From assembly GCA_012845835.1 (NCBI GenBank), contig JABAKD010000024.1, positions 5,884,109 through 5,948,108 of the forward strand: a DNA stretch of 64,000 nt, given 5' to 3'. Origin of the DNA: Undaria pinnatifida. Lineage: Eukaryota > Sar > Phaeophyceae > Laminariales > Alariaceae. Below, in pieces: positions 1 to 11,668 of this stretch. How positions within the stretch are numbered: the first letter of the stretch is position 1; every line of letters starts with the position of its first letter. The notes under the pieces were generated by a model, which ran no database searches, was not told the DNA's origin, and was given only the letters and a program-made list of their open reading frames with translations. A program made the translations under genes and the position numbers.

Positions 1-936
1 TTTCACAAAGGTGTAGCGTACTGTAGTGCTTGCTATACTACTGTACTGTAGACGGCACTCTATCGTCCCCATTTTCCCTCTGCCTGAACTTTCTCAAGTG
101 GTTTGGCCTTCGACTAATTTGACATTCGCGTCGATTCCATCACAGCAAAACACAGCGACCACGTAGAAAAATGGTGCTTCGTTTTTATCCAATCTCTTGA
201 AATTTGGCCTGCAAGCGTTAGCGATTATCGCCCCCGTCCTTTCTTCCCCGAGCACGTATTATACCGCATCGCACAAGCGTGCGCTGTTTGTTTCGACAAC
301 CACGATAGAATACTTGGTCCCGTCCACACATTGCTTGCTGTGTAGCGGTGTGCTTCAAGAACGAACTGTTGAAGGTTGGGCGTAGTTCATAGAGCACACC
401 AGATACCGTGTCAGATCCAAGCTACACGAGGAGCGTACCCCCATTTCTACTGTATCGGGCGAAAACTGCACTACCGCGTGCACTTCTGTGCCCCATTTCA
501 CAACTACACAACGTGTTTTGTTTCAGAGCTTTAGGAGCAATTTGGATATCTGACACAGTTAGTATAGAGGTCGTAGTGTTTGGGCCAAAAATGTTTCCTG
601 CATGCGACGCGCTTCTGAACTGAGCAACTACCTAATCTACGTGACACCCCGCTACCGTAGTGCGTCTTATTTTGTCTGTTGGGCACCCCATAGGCACTCC
701 GTAGTCCATGGGATTGTCCATCGATGCTACAGCAGCGCGATAAGCGGGCGTTGTGTGAAATCGAGTTTCATGTGAGGAATGGGCCTCCTGATGTTACAAG
801 GCTTAGTTTGGGTAAGCTATTGGTTAACCTTGCTGCAAGTGGTCAAATGCGCCAATACCCCACTAATTTCTTTAAAAAATGGCGTCGTCGGCAGGACATG
901 GGTTTTTGGGTCTTGTGTTCGAATCACATCATCCAC

Positions 937-1533
937 AATACGGATGTTTCTTCGGACCGGTTCTTCTTTTGAGATAGTGTGGGATAAGAACGGTGAAAGC
1001 ACCTCCCGTAGGGCCGTAGGGCCGGTGCTACCACACCGTCGGCGAAAAAGGCCCCCGAGTGGTGCCAGCGGTTGCGCGCGAAACCGAACACTGGGGAACT
1101 TTCCTCCGGCGGATGAAAAAGAACTCTACTGGTACCAAGGCACACCAACCTATCATAGCAGCGTGTACCCCTTTGTATCCGTGTAATGCTGTGCGGTGAT
1201 GTGTCCGCGTACAGCTAGAAGACTGACCAGAGACTTACATTTGATTATCGACCTTCCGTGTCCGAGGGGTGGGCGGGTGGAGTCTTCAAATAAACTCTTG
1301 TTTCTGACTTCTCTCGTTGGACAGACGAAGGGTTCACAAGAGTGACATGCTGACCATCGATCCGTCCTAAGTATCTCCTTTTGTTGTGTAGGGGGTAGCG
1401 GACCATTCGAGAACTATCCCCATCACCTTCCTGGATAGTACGGATGTATTTTCCGACCAGTTTTTCTTTTCAGATGGTGTGGGAAAAGAAAGGTGGAAGC
1501 ACCTCCCGTAGCCGGTGCTGCCACCCCTCCCTT
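937..1533. repeat. Direct repeat pair of about 95 bp
   Basis: Positions 937-1036 and 1436-1533 match. Both contain a TACGGATGT start, a long T-rich stretch, a GTGTGGGA(T/A)AAGAA block and the motif AAGCACCTCCCGTAG before GCCGGTGCT. Similarity is roughly 80 percent by eye with small indels. Nothing identifies the source element. Confidence 0.6.
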
Positions 1534-1689
1534 ACTTTATACCGTTCAGTCCGGTATCGTGTTGCTCGGTACGCATCTTATGCCTGTTGAGACTGTGTTC
1601 CCATACTGTCTTCCCCTCTCATGCTATTTGTCTGTCTCCATCTTGTGGCTACTTATTGTTGTATTGCGTTGCCCAGGATATTTATGAGA

Positions 1690-1907
1690 CGGCGACTTCC
1701 CGGAAGCTGTCCAATGGCGGCTTGGCTCGCTCAACGATCAACCCTTTGCCGTACCTTCTACCTTGCCTCTTCAACTCTCCTAGAAACCGCGTTGTATACC
1801 ATCAACATCGAGGGCAACGGCGCCTTCCCGGGTTCTGTCCAAAACCGACTTGGCTCGCTCCATGATCGCCCGGGTGCTGTCCATGAGCGGCTTGGCTCGC
1901 ACCATGA
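1690..1907. repeat. Short tandem repeats sharing CGGCTTGGCTCGC
   Basis: Three related blocks (about 1694-1732, 1828-1868 and 1869-1907) share the pattern CCCGG...CTGTCCA...CGGCTTGGCTCGC. The last two are directly adjacent, with a unit near 40 bp. No coding function is evident. Confidence 0.5.
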
Positions 1908-4900
1908 CCACTCTTTTGTCGCTCTTTATACCGCGCCTCACTGTACGAGCTCTTCTGGAACCCGCGATGCATACGGTTATGAAAAACCAGTGCTATTGAT
2001 TTTCACGAAATCTTCAAAGCGTATGGAGCCCCTCGTTATCCGGTTTGAAATAATGTTAATCACAGTTGCGTACCAACGAGCCCTGAGGCACCTGGCATCA
2101 ATGCAAATCTAACACCTGTGTGTTCTCCTTTGGCCTCCATCAATGGTGCCGATTTTTGTGCTTTCGCCTTGTGATACCCGATACTCTCCATGTGCCTCAC
2201 GGGCACGGACGCAAAATATCCTCCTGCTTGATGTATGGCCCGTGTATATTAATCATTTTTTCAAATCCCTCGTACGGTACCCGATCAAATGGCCCCACAT
2301 GAGATTCCGCATGGAATTTATGCCGCGGTGACCGCCACGTTATTGGTCTAGAAAAAGGAGGGTGGGAGACTAGCACACGATGCCGTATCACGTTAGGATG
2401 CCTTATTGTGAGCTGGATCTTCCGCAGTACTCAATGTGCCCTGCATGTATGCCACCTGGTAGGATTACCACCACTACCACTACTTGTTCTATCGCTGCGA
2501 GAACAAAGCATGAGCGTCTGCTTGACCCCCCTCAAGTTCATATTTGAAATATAACTGTCACGCCTTTTTGTGCGGACATGAAACGTTCTATACAAAAAAA
2601 AAAAATACCTCCAGGTGTATCTTCGCTCGAGCCGCGTCGGCCTGTTGTCGGGGGTGTCCGTTGCGTGAGGAGCGGAGGCTCATGAAATGGAAGTCCTCGA
2701 TCAAGAACAGTACTGTACATAGATAGGGTGCCTTCACGTACTGTCCAACTGCAAGCAGGGGCTTCACCCCTTTTTGGGACACCGAGATAGTGGTACCACC
2801 GGCATAGACTAGTGTTCAGTGCTTGTCTTACCGAAACCGCAGTGCGGCGGGTCGGCGCCGTGTGTGTGCTGTGCCCCCGGTTTAGCTCTACGGTACACAT
2901 GGTCCGTGCGAGACACTTCGTTGCATCTGCTTTCGGCCGCTGACCATGGAAAAATGACAAGACCACCATTGCTGTAGTACGTGATGACCAGGGCTGCGCG
3001 AATACAGTATTCGTGGTGCATGTTTTGGCCCTTTGAATTTCTTTACCTGGTTTAAAGCTAGTAACAAACGATGAATATTGGACATCCTTCTGAGCCGCCA
3101 GCTCTCGGTGTGCAAAGCATGAGTGTCCCACCCTTTGCCTGGGTTTTTGCTAGACTGTCACACCTTTAGCGAGAGTAACTGCATCAATAGCCTTGGGTTA
3201 TGCCGGCATTCATAGTCATCAACACCAGGAGGAGGCTTACATGCTAGCTGCACGCATGAGATAACATAAAGCCCCTGGTGCGCGTAACTATATGTCTATG
3301 GAGGCGTTTATCCCATTTTTACGCATGCATGCGTTTTGGTGCGCTTGCCCCCGTCTATGAAACGCATTTTCGATGCACCACATGGTGTTGGCATTGGTTT
3401 GGTTCTCCACACCGTAGCAGCGATTGTAGCGCCTGACGTAGGTACAATCTGGTATGCCGCTAATCCCCTAGCCAGGCCGTGTGACATGGTATAAATATAC
3501 TGGCATTTATTGACCATTTACTTGATCTACCGCAAAGTACCGAAGGGTACACGTCTGGTTAAAATGAAAACCTCCGTGAAATACAGAGGGGTGGGTGAGT
3601 CCGGGCGGCCGTCGGCTAGCTGCGTACTCATGGGAAGCAAACACCATAAGAATGATGATCCGACCTAGGCTTGAATGGCCTTGGTGGGACACCCTCCCCC
3701 ACCCCCGTCGTTCCGCGCTCGCGCATTCAGGCTGTAACCTTCCATATATCAGACTAAGCACGAAGGTATTGTGCATCTAGGCGAGGTGAACAAGCCCATG
3801 ATCGTTGATAAAACCACTCGTGTCGGAATGTGTATTTCAGAGTGAAGACGAGTCCATCGGAGATGTCTCCCGCAGCGTTGGCCGTCGTGGCAGTTTCGTT
3901 TTGTAGGTGTTACGCGAGGTGATGATGATGGTCATGCTATTGTCATATTGTTAGCTCTTTTCCTGCAGTACATATCCTGCGGCCGCTGCCAAGACTAAAC
4001 AAGCACCCCAATACGGTGCACTGTAAGAGATAATTGGATACAGGATGTAGTCGGTCAGTTCTGTGAATTTGGCAATGCTGGATTCCATAACACAATGAAT
4101 GGCCTGGACACCATAATGTCACCACAGCACTCTTCAAGTATTCCCAGCAAAACAGTAATGCTCTCATCTATGTATGGGCGTTCTTCCTCACATGGCTGTG
4201 CTATCTCTCAAAACAGTGCCTCGAGCACGTTCGTTCATCTGCCCCCGTGCTTGAGTGCACATCGTAGTACACTGCCGGCCCTATCACACCAAGAAAGCAG
4301 CTACGAGAAATTCAGTCGGAGATTTCAGGGCAAATACTAAACCGGGAGATACTATACCGACTTCAGCGCGGAACACACCGTTTCTCGAATAAGAAAGCTA
4401 TATTGCACCCGCAGAGCGGTCTCTTATGACACGCGGTCAGTACTGTTTTTTTGCCACTGACCAAGGCTACTTTAGGGGGGCATTGTTAGGGCTAGACAAT
4501 ACCGTGGTTGTGAATCACTCAGGCGTGTGATCTCCAGCACGGAAGGTATTACGTTGCAACTCTCGATATTGTTATCTTGCTTTTTGTTATCTACGCCGCA
4601 ATCGAATGGAGCTAATATTAATAGGAGTATCGCAACGTCTCCCCTAATGTGGGTCTGGCCCATTCACGTGTGGATGAAATATGCAAACCAGGAGAAAACG
4701 ACGCAGTGTGACGAAAGCTAACATAAACCAGACAGGCCGGAACCCCGAAACACCAAACAACGTTAAGGGATCACAACGAACAGCTCTTCTGAATGTGAGA
4801 AGTATTCTTCTTGGTAACGAATCGCCACAATTGCCATGCAGACAAAGGCCAAAACAATTTCGAAAAACGTGAAAACAAATCAAATAGAAGAGACACCATG

Positions 4901-6615
4901 AACCACAAAAGACAGCCCTCCCGTTTCCAGGAATTATGACTCTTGAGAGCGATCCACGCCTACAAGTAACAACGAAAAACTCCTGCATCAAAACAAACCA
5001 AATCAATCGAGAGTCCAAGGTAGATGCCGTGAATGCATAACATATCTCCGAAAATTCAAAACTAGCTCGAGGCATCCCACGGTATCAACGGTACTAACGG
5101 TAGGGGTTGCAGCTGTTGGATTAACTAATAATGTATATATACCTGTCCGATTAAGCTCTTCGAGTGAGGAACAAGCGGGTGGTCATTAGCCGAGTAATTT
5201 CACGAGTATATACATTTTTTGGGGATTTAGGCATAGAAGCTTGGTCGGGTTGTTCGAACGAATGCCTTCGAAGTCATGTTTCGGGTGATGGTGTAGGCGA
5301 GATATTGAGCTGCCCCTCATGTCAGGAGCTCAGAAATTTCTTAGAATATGTTGCACCCCTACACTCATGGGATGGCTCTAGCACTGGTCAGACATGCCGT
5401 TGTACGAGGACTAACAGGTTCACTTAGTACGAGACTCAAGGCAAATCCATCAGTCACGCTAAATATTTCTCATTCGTGCTGACACGTCTTGTCCAGTCCG
5501 AGGGGGTCATCCTATGTTACCCCGGGCCAATCGTCTAACCCTAGAGAGGGTTGAAAACTGACTCCACCAACACATGTCAGCTTCTATTCAACGTACATCT
5601 GCTCTTCCCTCCCGGCCAAACCAGCATCAACACCATCTCATCACCGAGGCTACCGTACGATGGTATTGTATATAGACTATACTCGTAGTTTTACCGAGAT
5701 TCGTCGACTTGCAAGAGTTGCTCGGCACTCAGTTCTAAAGTGGAGACAAGCATAGTTTAGCAAAACGTAACAAACGGGTCCATGGTGGTGCCTACCGCGA
5801 GCCCAAAACAAATACCTGGTGCCTGATACAGGCAGTCACTGGCGCGAGTGAGTGGTTCCAAACCACTGCAAAACGAAGCAACTAACAGTGAACCCTCTGC
5901 CGCATACAGTATGGCCATGGTCTCCTTTCCATGGCAAACTTGCGACGGCACTGAAAGGCCTTCCATCTGAACCCTTCTTGGGTGGACGTTCGTTAGTGGC
6001 CAAAACGCATGATGTGTTTGGTCTTATAAACCGTCTACGGTGCTGCGAGCGCGAAGTAGTACGGCTAGAAATCATGACGCATCCGCGTGCCGTACGACGC
6101 CTTCCATGGTACAATAGTTGGACCACCAACTTATATTTTGCCCCAGTCACACAGCGGTGAATGCTGGTGTACTCGCCATATATTACACTGTGACTACATC
6201 CATCCCTCGCTTAGTTCCTACAAGGTACAAGGGTTGATCCTTTGACTGCAGACAAAAACTGTCCCGCACTAGTTGCAACCAATGCGTCCCAAACACCGTA
6301 CATTCAATTCTAAAGGAGCTAACTCATGCTACTGTAGCGGGTGTACCTACACATTCTGAGGACCCTCGCTCCCCGGGAGCGTTATACCCCGCTCACAACT
6401 AACACGTACGCTTAAATATTTCAAGAGTGCAATGCGACGAACAAATACGACGGCCGAAGCTTAGAACGAAGTATGGGTAGAAACAGTTCCTCCCCAGTGG
6501 AAATCCCAGTTTATCAGAGTACCAGGCCAAAACGTTCTCCCCATATTGCAAACACCCATCAACCAGAAATAGCTTTGGTAAAAATAGTTTCCCTGATCGT
6601 ATCGGAGCACACGTC

Positions 6616-6880
6616 TTAAACCGTTTGCAAAGCCACAAGAAAGTCGTCGACATTGTCGAACTCCCCAGCCAGCTGCTCCACGACAGCAGGAGTGATTTTC
6701 CTCCCATTCCCTCCCCCTGGCTCTGTGCCGCCGCCCCGGCTACCGCTGCCGCCACCACCGATGCCGCGACCGCGCAATGGTTGAGTCTCGCCGAAAATGT
6801 TGCGGAGCCGTTCGTCCTGGTTTGCTGTGAGGTGGTCCACCTCGAAAAAGTGGCATATCATTTCCTTCGCGGCAGGGTAT
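6616..6880 (-). CDS. AAA+ gene last exon
   Basis: Begins after acceptor CCGAACCAG|A. It encodes [14 protein letters not shown], a small C-terminal helical domain, a Gly-rich linker ([16 protein letters not shown]) and a helix [16 protein letters not shown], then TAA. Position and composition fit the C-terminal lid of a BCS1-like protein. Confidence 0.85.
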
Positions 6881-9768
6881 CTGGTTCGGGTTCGTATCAA
6901 GAGACGTCAGGTGACGTGGTTCAACATTATCGTACATGGTAGAAGGCATGCAAGCGGATTTCAATCTCGGAATTTTCCGCCATGTCGGGAGCCCGTGGGT
7001 ATACCATCGAACTTTTCATGTACAAGCAAAGGGGAGGCAAGGAAGCCACAGGAGACGAGCGCTGGAATAGTGACCAACATTTTGGGCTCTCTCTATTGCA
7101 GCACAACTTATATATTCCTGCCCTCTTGTGGGAAAAACCAAGATCTTTGCTGCGATGAAGAGCTGTACTACGGACATACTTTTGCTATATTCGATGGCTT
7201 GCAAGGTCCAACACACGCTCGGCGACATCGTGTAAGTCACGTTTATCTTGGATTCTGGGTATGAGTTACTGCACACGGTTCAGCATACGGCACATGTAGG
7301 CAACACACAGCAGAAACCGGTTGTCTTAGGTTCATGTAAGAAGTAAACTTCATGTATGACTTAATTGGATATACGGTACACGATACATACGCACACCAGA
7401 AACGACAAGGAAAACCGCATGATACAGGTATCGTATAGCTTCATTGTGCTCACTTCATGTAGTTGAGGTGTAGTTTCTTGTCGATGCGGCCAGGCCGGAT
7501 GAGGGCGGCATCCAAGGCCTCCGGGAAGTTTGTGGTCATGATCACGATGCGCCCAGGGGAATCGACCACCCCGTCCAAGACATTCAGAACACCCTGTAAC
7601 ATGGTGACCAAGTGGGTATAGCGCGGTTAATGCCGCGACTCTTATTCATACGTGTGCCGGTGTTGCTATGTACCGGGAATGCGTATGTATCAGGAATTAT
7701 GGTGTTGTTTCTAGTATTGCACTACAGCGGAATAGCCACACTTTAATTCCAAGCAGTTCGTCCCCAGAAACGCAACTGCAGTAGATGTCCACTTCGCTGT
7801 AAGTTAGACATTGGCGCATATATCGAGAGGTTGGAGCCCTCGAAAGGGGAGAAGGGGGGTTTCATGCTATTGACGTTTTCGCACAGCGAGGTCGACGCAT
7901 GCTTACGGAAAAGGTGCACGTTTGACGCGTGCTACAATAAAGGTATACCATTTTTTATCGAAACCAATTTCTGAATGACGGGGCTCCTTAACCCAAAATC
8001 TTGTCGGAAATACGACGTTTTTTTTTCGCAAGGTTCTCGTTGTATACCTAGGCCATGGGATTTGCCACCCGGTGGCGATTTTACTTTTGTCCAAACTAGT
8101 TTTTTGGGACAATGTCTTTTAAGCTCCCAAATTGAGGAGTAGTGTTAGAAAAAAAAGTGGGGCATCTCTAGCGGAGCACGCGTCTTTTCCTCTTAGGCTC
8201 CTCAACGAAGGAGTTATATTTCATCCCCCAACAATGGAGCGGGAAAACACGAAAAGGCTACCAGAGGAATAGTCCGTGGCATGGGGGGGGGTATACAATG
8301 TTTTTTTTTGCATACAAATGAGGAAATTCCGACGCTTTTTAGCTAGGAAACATCGTCATTCCAAAACATGTTCAGCCAAACAGTAAGTGGTACCTCTATC
8401 GTACCACGGCTCGGTCCAGACCACCATGATGTAGGAGTTGACACGAATTACGAGACAATCCGAGGGTGGGGGTGGGCCTGGGTTTCATGCGGCAAATATC
8501 GTGTTTTTTCTCACGGCGAGGTCCAGCTTGCCGGTCATGGTAGCATAGGCCTTCTTGCGTTCCTCATGCTCTCTGTTTTTCGACGCCGCCTCTACGGTAA
8601 GCTGCAAGAGGGCCGCCTCCATTGCGCTCTCGGGCCGACCGCCGCGGCTCCAGCCCTTCTCGGTTACCTCCTCCATTCCCGCATCATCCTCCTTGTTGAT
8701 ACCTGCTGAGCCATCCCGCACGTGGCATGCTTCCCCTCGGAACTCCTTCGTCGGGGCCTGGCTCTCGTCTGCCGCGGTGTCTTCCACACCGGCAGCGCCG
8801 TCATCGTCATTCTGCGCAATACCTTTGTCTTCTACCGCGTGTTTCACGTCCCTCTCACCACCCTCCAGACCCGTCACCTGCGCCGGGAATACCGACGTCT
8901 TCTCCGCCGCGTTCGCTTTAAGGGGGCGTTCTGGCGTGCTACGGCCATCCGGACTTGCGCTGGTAGATGTGGTATCGGTGGGGATGGCTACAGAAGCAAC
9001 AGGGGAGCTGGTGGAGATGATGTTGGTGATAACGGTAGGGGTGTATTCGACAGCAACAGCGGTGGTGGTGGCGTCGGTGGAAGTGGTAGTTGTAGCAGTG
9101 GCTGGTACATTCAGTTTCGCCGATGTCATTGACGATGATTCCCCCACCGCGGGGCATTCCCCCTTCTGCGATGCCGCAGTCACGGCTCTCTCGGTAGTAC
9201 CATCTTGCCTACCTCCAGCCGGCTGAGGATCAAACGGGGCGAAGACAGGCACGAAGTGCGATAGACAAGAGATGAAGGCCGGAGAAAGGTTATTTGAGCG
9301 AAGACGTTGACTGACGGTGGCCACAGCGGCCGGCTGAAGGAAATAAGGAGGATGCTAAGCAACGAGTAAGAAAGACGAGGGGCCAAGACTTTAAAAAAGT
9401 CATTCCAGCCAGGGCGTACCACTGGTGTCTACATAGTGCAACCCTACCTAACGGCATGCACGACAAACGCTTCGCAAGGACGCAAGTATCGCCCTACGAT
9501 CGGCCCAAGCGCAAGCGAGTGTTACTTGATCTACGTGATATCCTAAAAAAATATCCACCTGTTCCGCCTTTCTTGAGCTTTAGGTCTGCTTGTCCTGGCC
9601 CTCAGCTGGGATCTGAGTATCGCGAGGGGCGTGGTCCCTGGAGCGCACAATGGGAGAGGTGGCGTCTATGTCCTCCATGACGAAGATGACATTTTCGATA
9701 GCGAGGGTCACCGGAAGGTCCATCTTGTCCACTGGAAAGTGCTGGTCAAACATGATGTCCATCAGGTC
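6616..9768 (-). CDS. BCS1-like AAA+ ATPase gene, 3' part (four exons)
   Basis: The spliced exons encode the second half of an AAA+ module of the BCS1-like family. The order is a helix and Walker B strand ending [10 protein letters not shown], a long low-complexity insertion, the block [20 protein letters not shown], the sensor-1 strand IVIMTTN, the arginine segment ALIRPGRID, and a C-terminal part ending at TAA (6616-6618). BCS1 proteins are membrane-anchored AAA+ translocases, classically of the inner mitochondrial membrane, that move folded Rieske protein; other family members have other sites. The P-loop (Walker A) and any membrane anchor must lie upstream and were not found. Two of the three splice junctions agree in phase and restore family-typical sequence. 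The donor of the 9768 exon is unclear. The Ty3-like element starts about 100 bp upstream of that exon, so the gene may be interrupted or may continue across a large intron. The AAA assignment is firm; the exact substrate is unknown. Confidence 0.8.
7454..7593 (-). CDS. AAA+ gene exon with sensor 1 and arginine segment
   Basis: The exon runs from acceptor TTACAG|GGT to donor ATGAA|GTGAGC, 140 nt, phase 0 to phase 2. It encodes [15 protein letters not shown], then [13 protein letters not shown], then [18 protein letters not shown]. These are the classic AAA+ sensor-1 asparagine and the RPGRID segment. It joins the final exon as MK-YPAAKEM with correct phase. Confidence 0.9.
7924..8184. mobile_element. 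MITE family 1, copy A (intron of AAA+ gene)
   Basis: Begins GACGCGTGCTACAATAAAGG and ends with the inverted counterpart ATCTCTAGCGGAGCACGCGTC, about 261 bp. Internal landmarks shared with other copies are GGGGCTCCTTAACCCAAAATC, TACCTAGGCCATGGGAT, TTTTGGGACA and AAGCTCCCAAATTGAGG. There is no coding capacity, as expected for a non-autonomous terminal-inverted-repeat element. Confidence 0.8.
8515..9333 (-). CDS. AAA+ gene exon with long low-complexity insertion
   Basis: This is a 273-codon exon from acceptor TTCCTTCAG|CCG to donor GCC|GTGAGA, phase 0 at both ends. Most of it is rich in Ala, Thr, Ser, Val and acidic residues, including a Thr/Ser/Ala tract in the middle. The last third turns charged and helical ([20 protein letters not shown]) and ends KLDLA, which joins the next exon exactly at the conserved AAA strand. 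In typical BCS1-like proteins this interval is short. An antisense frame of 223 codons overlaps but is a shadow. Confidence 0.75.
9580..9768 (-). CDS. AAA+ gene exon with Walker B
   Basis: The exon begins after an AG acceptor (GATGCAG|GAC) and reads [13 protein letters not shown], then DLPVTL, then the Walker B strand [10 protein letters not shown], followed by SPIVRSRD. This is the pattern of BCS1-like AAA+ proteins. The frame stays open to a stop near 9580. No good GT donor is visible in frame, so the true 3' end may lie between about 9580 and 9640, or the site may be non-canonical or mutated. Confidence 0.7.
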   Translation of the reverse strand, partial: DLMDIMFDQHFPVDKMDLPVTLAIENVIFVMEDIDATSPIVRSRDHAPRDTQIPAEGQDKQT

Positions 9769-9873
9769 CTGCATCGATCACAAAAGGATATGTACGCACA
9801 CATCTGACAGATCACGACCAAGACGGTCCAAAACAATGAAAGACTACATAAATTGAACAGACGACGACCTTGT

Positions 9874-10830
9874 TTACCTATAAAAACGAAAGGTTAAACA
9901 CCTCTGCAGAGAGATCATGACGAAGATAATCAAACGCAACGAAAGTAGGCACAGATCAGACAAATCACTGTGTAGACCATCTAGAGCATGCACCGCGTGC
10001 AGATTACACATATCGGACAGATCCGTCAAGCCTCTTACGTGGCCCGTGTGCACGAAAATGGCAAACGTCGGCAGAGGTGAAAGGGAGCCCACCCAAGGCA
10101 TTACTTTCGGTGCGGGGCATTGACCCACCAAAGCCGAAACCCGGAGGTGGAGATGAAGGAGTGGCAGCCCGCAAGCCCTTACGAAGTATATGCCACTATC
10201 CTCAACGGGGGTGAGACGTGTCGAACCATTGCGGTCATGTTCCGTGACAGGCTCCGGCAAGCAAGACAAAAAGTTGGCATTGCCGTTCGCGTTTCCTTTG
10301 TGGTACTCGCGCGTGTAGTCGAACGCAGTGAGGAACGCCAGCCATCTCTGGACTCGGGCGTAGTGGTTCCCCACTTTGCCTATGCTTTCCAGTGTTTTGT
10401 GGTCAGAGTGTATATACTGAACTTCGTGCCCAAAACGTAGCCGCGGGGGCGATTGAAAGTCCAGACGATACTGCCAGCCTCCAAATCAAGAAGAGTTCAA
10501 TGCCTTCCGAGTCGAGCGTAGCTCGGTGGATATACGCGATGGGTTTTATGGAGCCGCTCGTCTGCTCCTGTTTGAGAGCAGCGACGAACCCGTCGATGCA
10601 GACGTCGCAATACACGTGAAACGGGCGTGAGCTGTCGGCGACAGCGTCCAATCGAGGAAAACGAGGACCGGCGGGGTCGTGAGCTCTGCCAAGATTTCCC
10701 GCACCAGTTCTCCATAGCAGGCGTGAATGCAAACATAACCCCTCTCCGGGGGAGCGCGTTAATCGGACGAAGCCTCTTCGACAAGTCGGGCAAAAAAATG
10801 AGGTAATAGTTGACACCACCCATGAGTGCA
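9874..10830 (-). pseudogene. RNase H and 3' tail of the Ty3/gypsy-like element
   Basis: RNase H begins PFHVYCDVCIDGF and continues IKPIAYIHRATLDSE, with its first catalytic Asp kept. A second part in another frame reads ARVQRWLAFLTAFDYTREY and HKGNANGNANFLSCLPEP, the usual end of Ty3-type RNase H. Downstream sequence to about 9874 degenerates. No HHCC or DDE integrase follows. Confidence 0.8.
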
Positions 10831-10951
10831 CGCACCTGTTGAACGTCTGGGGGGATCGGCATATTGGTCAATGCCGACACTCTTTCTGCGTTTGGGTGTA
10901 AGCCTGCCGGGGAAATGAAGTGGCCCAGAAAATTTGCATCAGTGCACCCAA

Positions 10952-11668
10952 TCACGCCTTTGAGGGGGGTAGCTTGAGATTATGCTTTCGTAGGCGCTCG
11001 AAGAGGGAGCTAATCGTCCGAACATGCGCTACCGGGTCGGAGTCGAACACGATGACACCGTTGAGGTATGCCGCCACCTGTTTCAAGTTATTTATCACCT
11101 CATTGATGACTTTGACGAACCACCCAGGCGAGGCGCTGCTACCATAAGGTATAACGACCCACTCGTAGAGGCCTGTGGATGTGCAGGAATCTTTAAGGGG
11201 AACTGTGTCCTTGTGTGCCGTTATATGGTGGAACGAGGAAACCAAGTCGAACGAGGGAAACACCCGACCTGAGCCTAAGGTGTCCAGAACCTGGTTCACT
11301 CGGGGAGTCGGCAGTTGGTTAAACTTGCTAATTCGGTTGTGCTTCTTGCAGTTCACCGTGATTCTCACGCTGCCAGATTTCTTGGGGATGTCCACCAGCG
11401 GGCGTGAATACGGTGAAGTCGAGTGCTGCACCAACCCAGCCGCAAGGTACTGGCTCACGGTCGCGTCCACTTCTTTGGCGAGTACAGGGTGCATGCGATG
11501 GGATCGTGACGTGACCGGAGGGCTGCCCTCTGGAACCGAGATTTCGAAGGGCATCAAGGAGCAAGACTCAAAGTCCGTCTTCGAGGTGCATAACACGTGA
11601 GGAACGTTGCAGAACACAGCACTCAGTTGTTCGATGGCCGGAGTCCCAGCCTGGGTCATGTAAGTCAA
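10952..11668 (-). pseudogene. Reverse transcriptase of the Ty3/gypsy-like element
   Basis: Contains successive Ty3/gypsy RT motifs: SRPLVDIPKKSGSVRITVN, LPTPRVNQVLDTLGSGRVFPS, then YEWVVIPYGSSASPG, then AAYLNGVIVFD. The catalytic YLDD is YLNG (Asn codon 11060-11062, Gly codon 11057-11059), so the enzyme is inactive. The thumb/connection follows in the frame 10497-10955 (LGHFISPAGLHPN, RALMGGVNYY). Confidence 0.9.

Larger units (their letters stand above)
1..6615. other. Left flank without a supported gene
   Basis: No reading frame here shows a recognisable domain, a convincing exon with splice sites or biased composition. The longest frames (for example 2538-3131 and 4644-5075 on the minus strand) have no motif that I know. 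Two small direct-repeat groups are described separately. The stretch lies downstream of the stop codon of the AAA+ gene, so its right edge may include that gene's 3' untranslated region. Confidence 0.6.

Noticed and set aside
880-935. tRNA-like T-arm (GTGTTCGAATCAC)
   Set aside because: No matching acceptor stem, D arm or anticodon arm could be drawn.
2538-3131. 197-codon minus-strand frame
   Set aside because: No motif, no splice context and no bias. A chance open frame is as likely.
4644-5075. 143-codon minus-strand frame with Cys/Phe-rich sequence
   Set aside because: Hydrophobic stretches are irregular and no family resemblance was seen.
8555-9226. 223-codon plus-strand frame
   Set aside because: Antisense shadow of the AAA+ exon 8515-9333; the minus frame has splice sites and joins known motifs.
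9444-9870. Search for a 3' LTR or integrase of the Ty3-like element
   Set aside because: No match to the region beyond 17591 and no HHCC/DDE motif; most of the interval belongs to the AAA+ exon.
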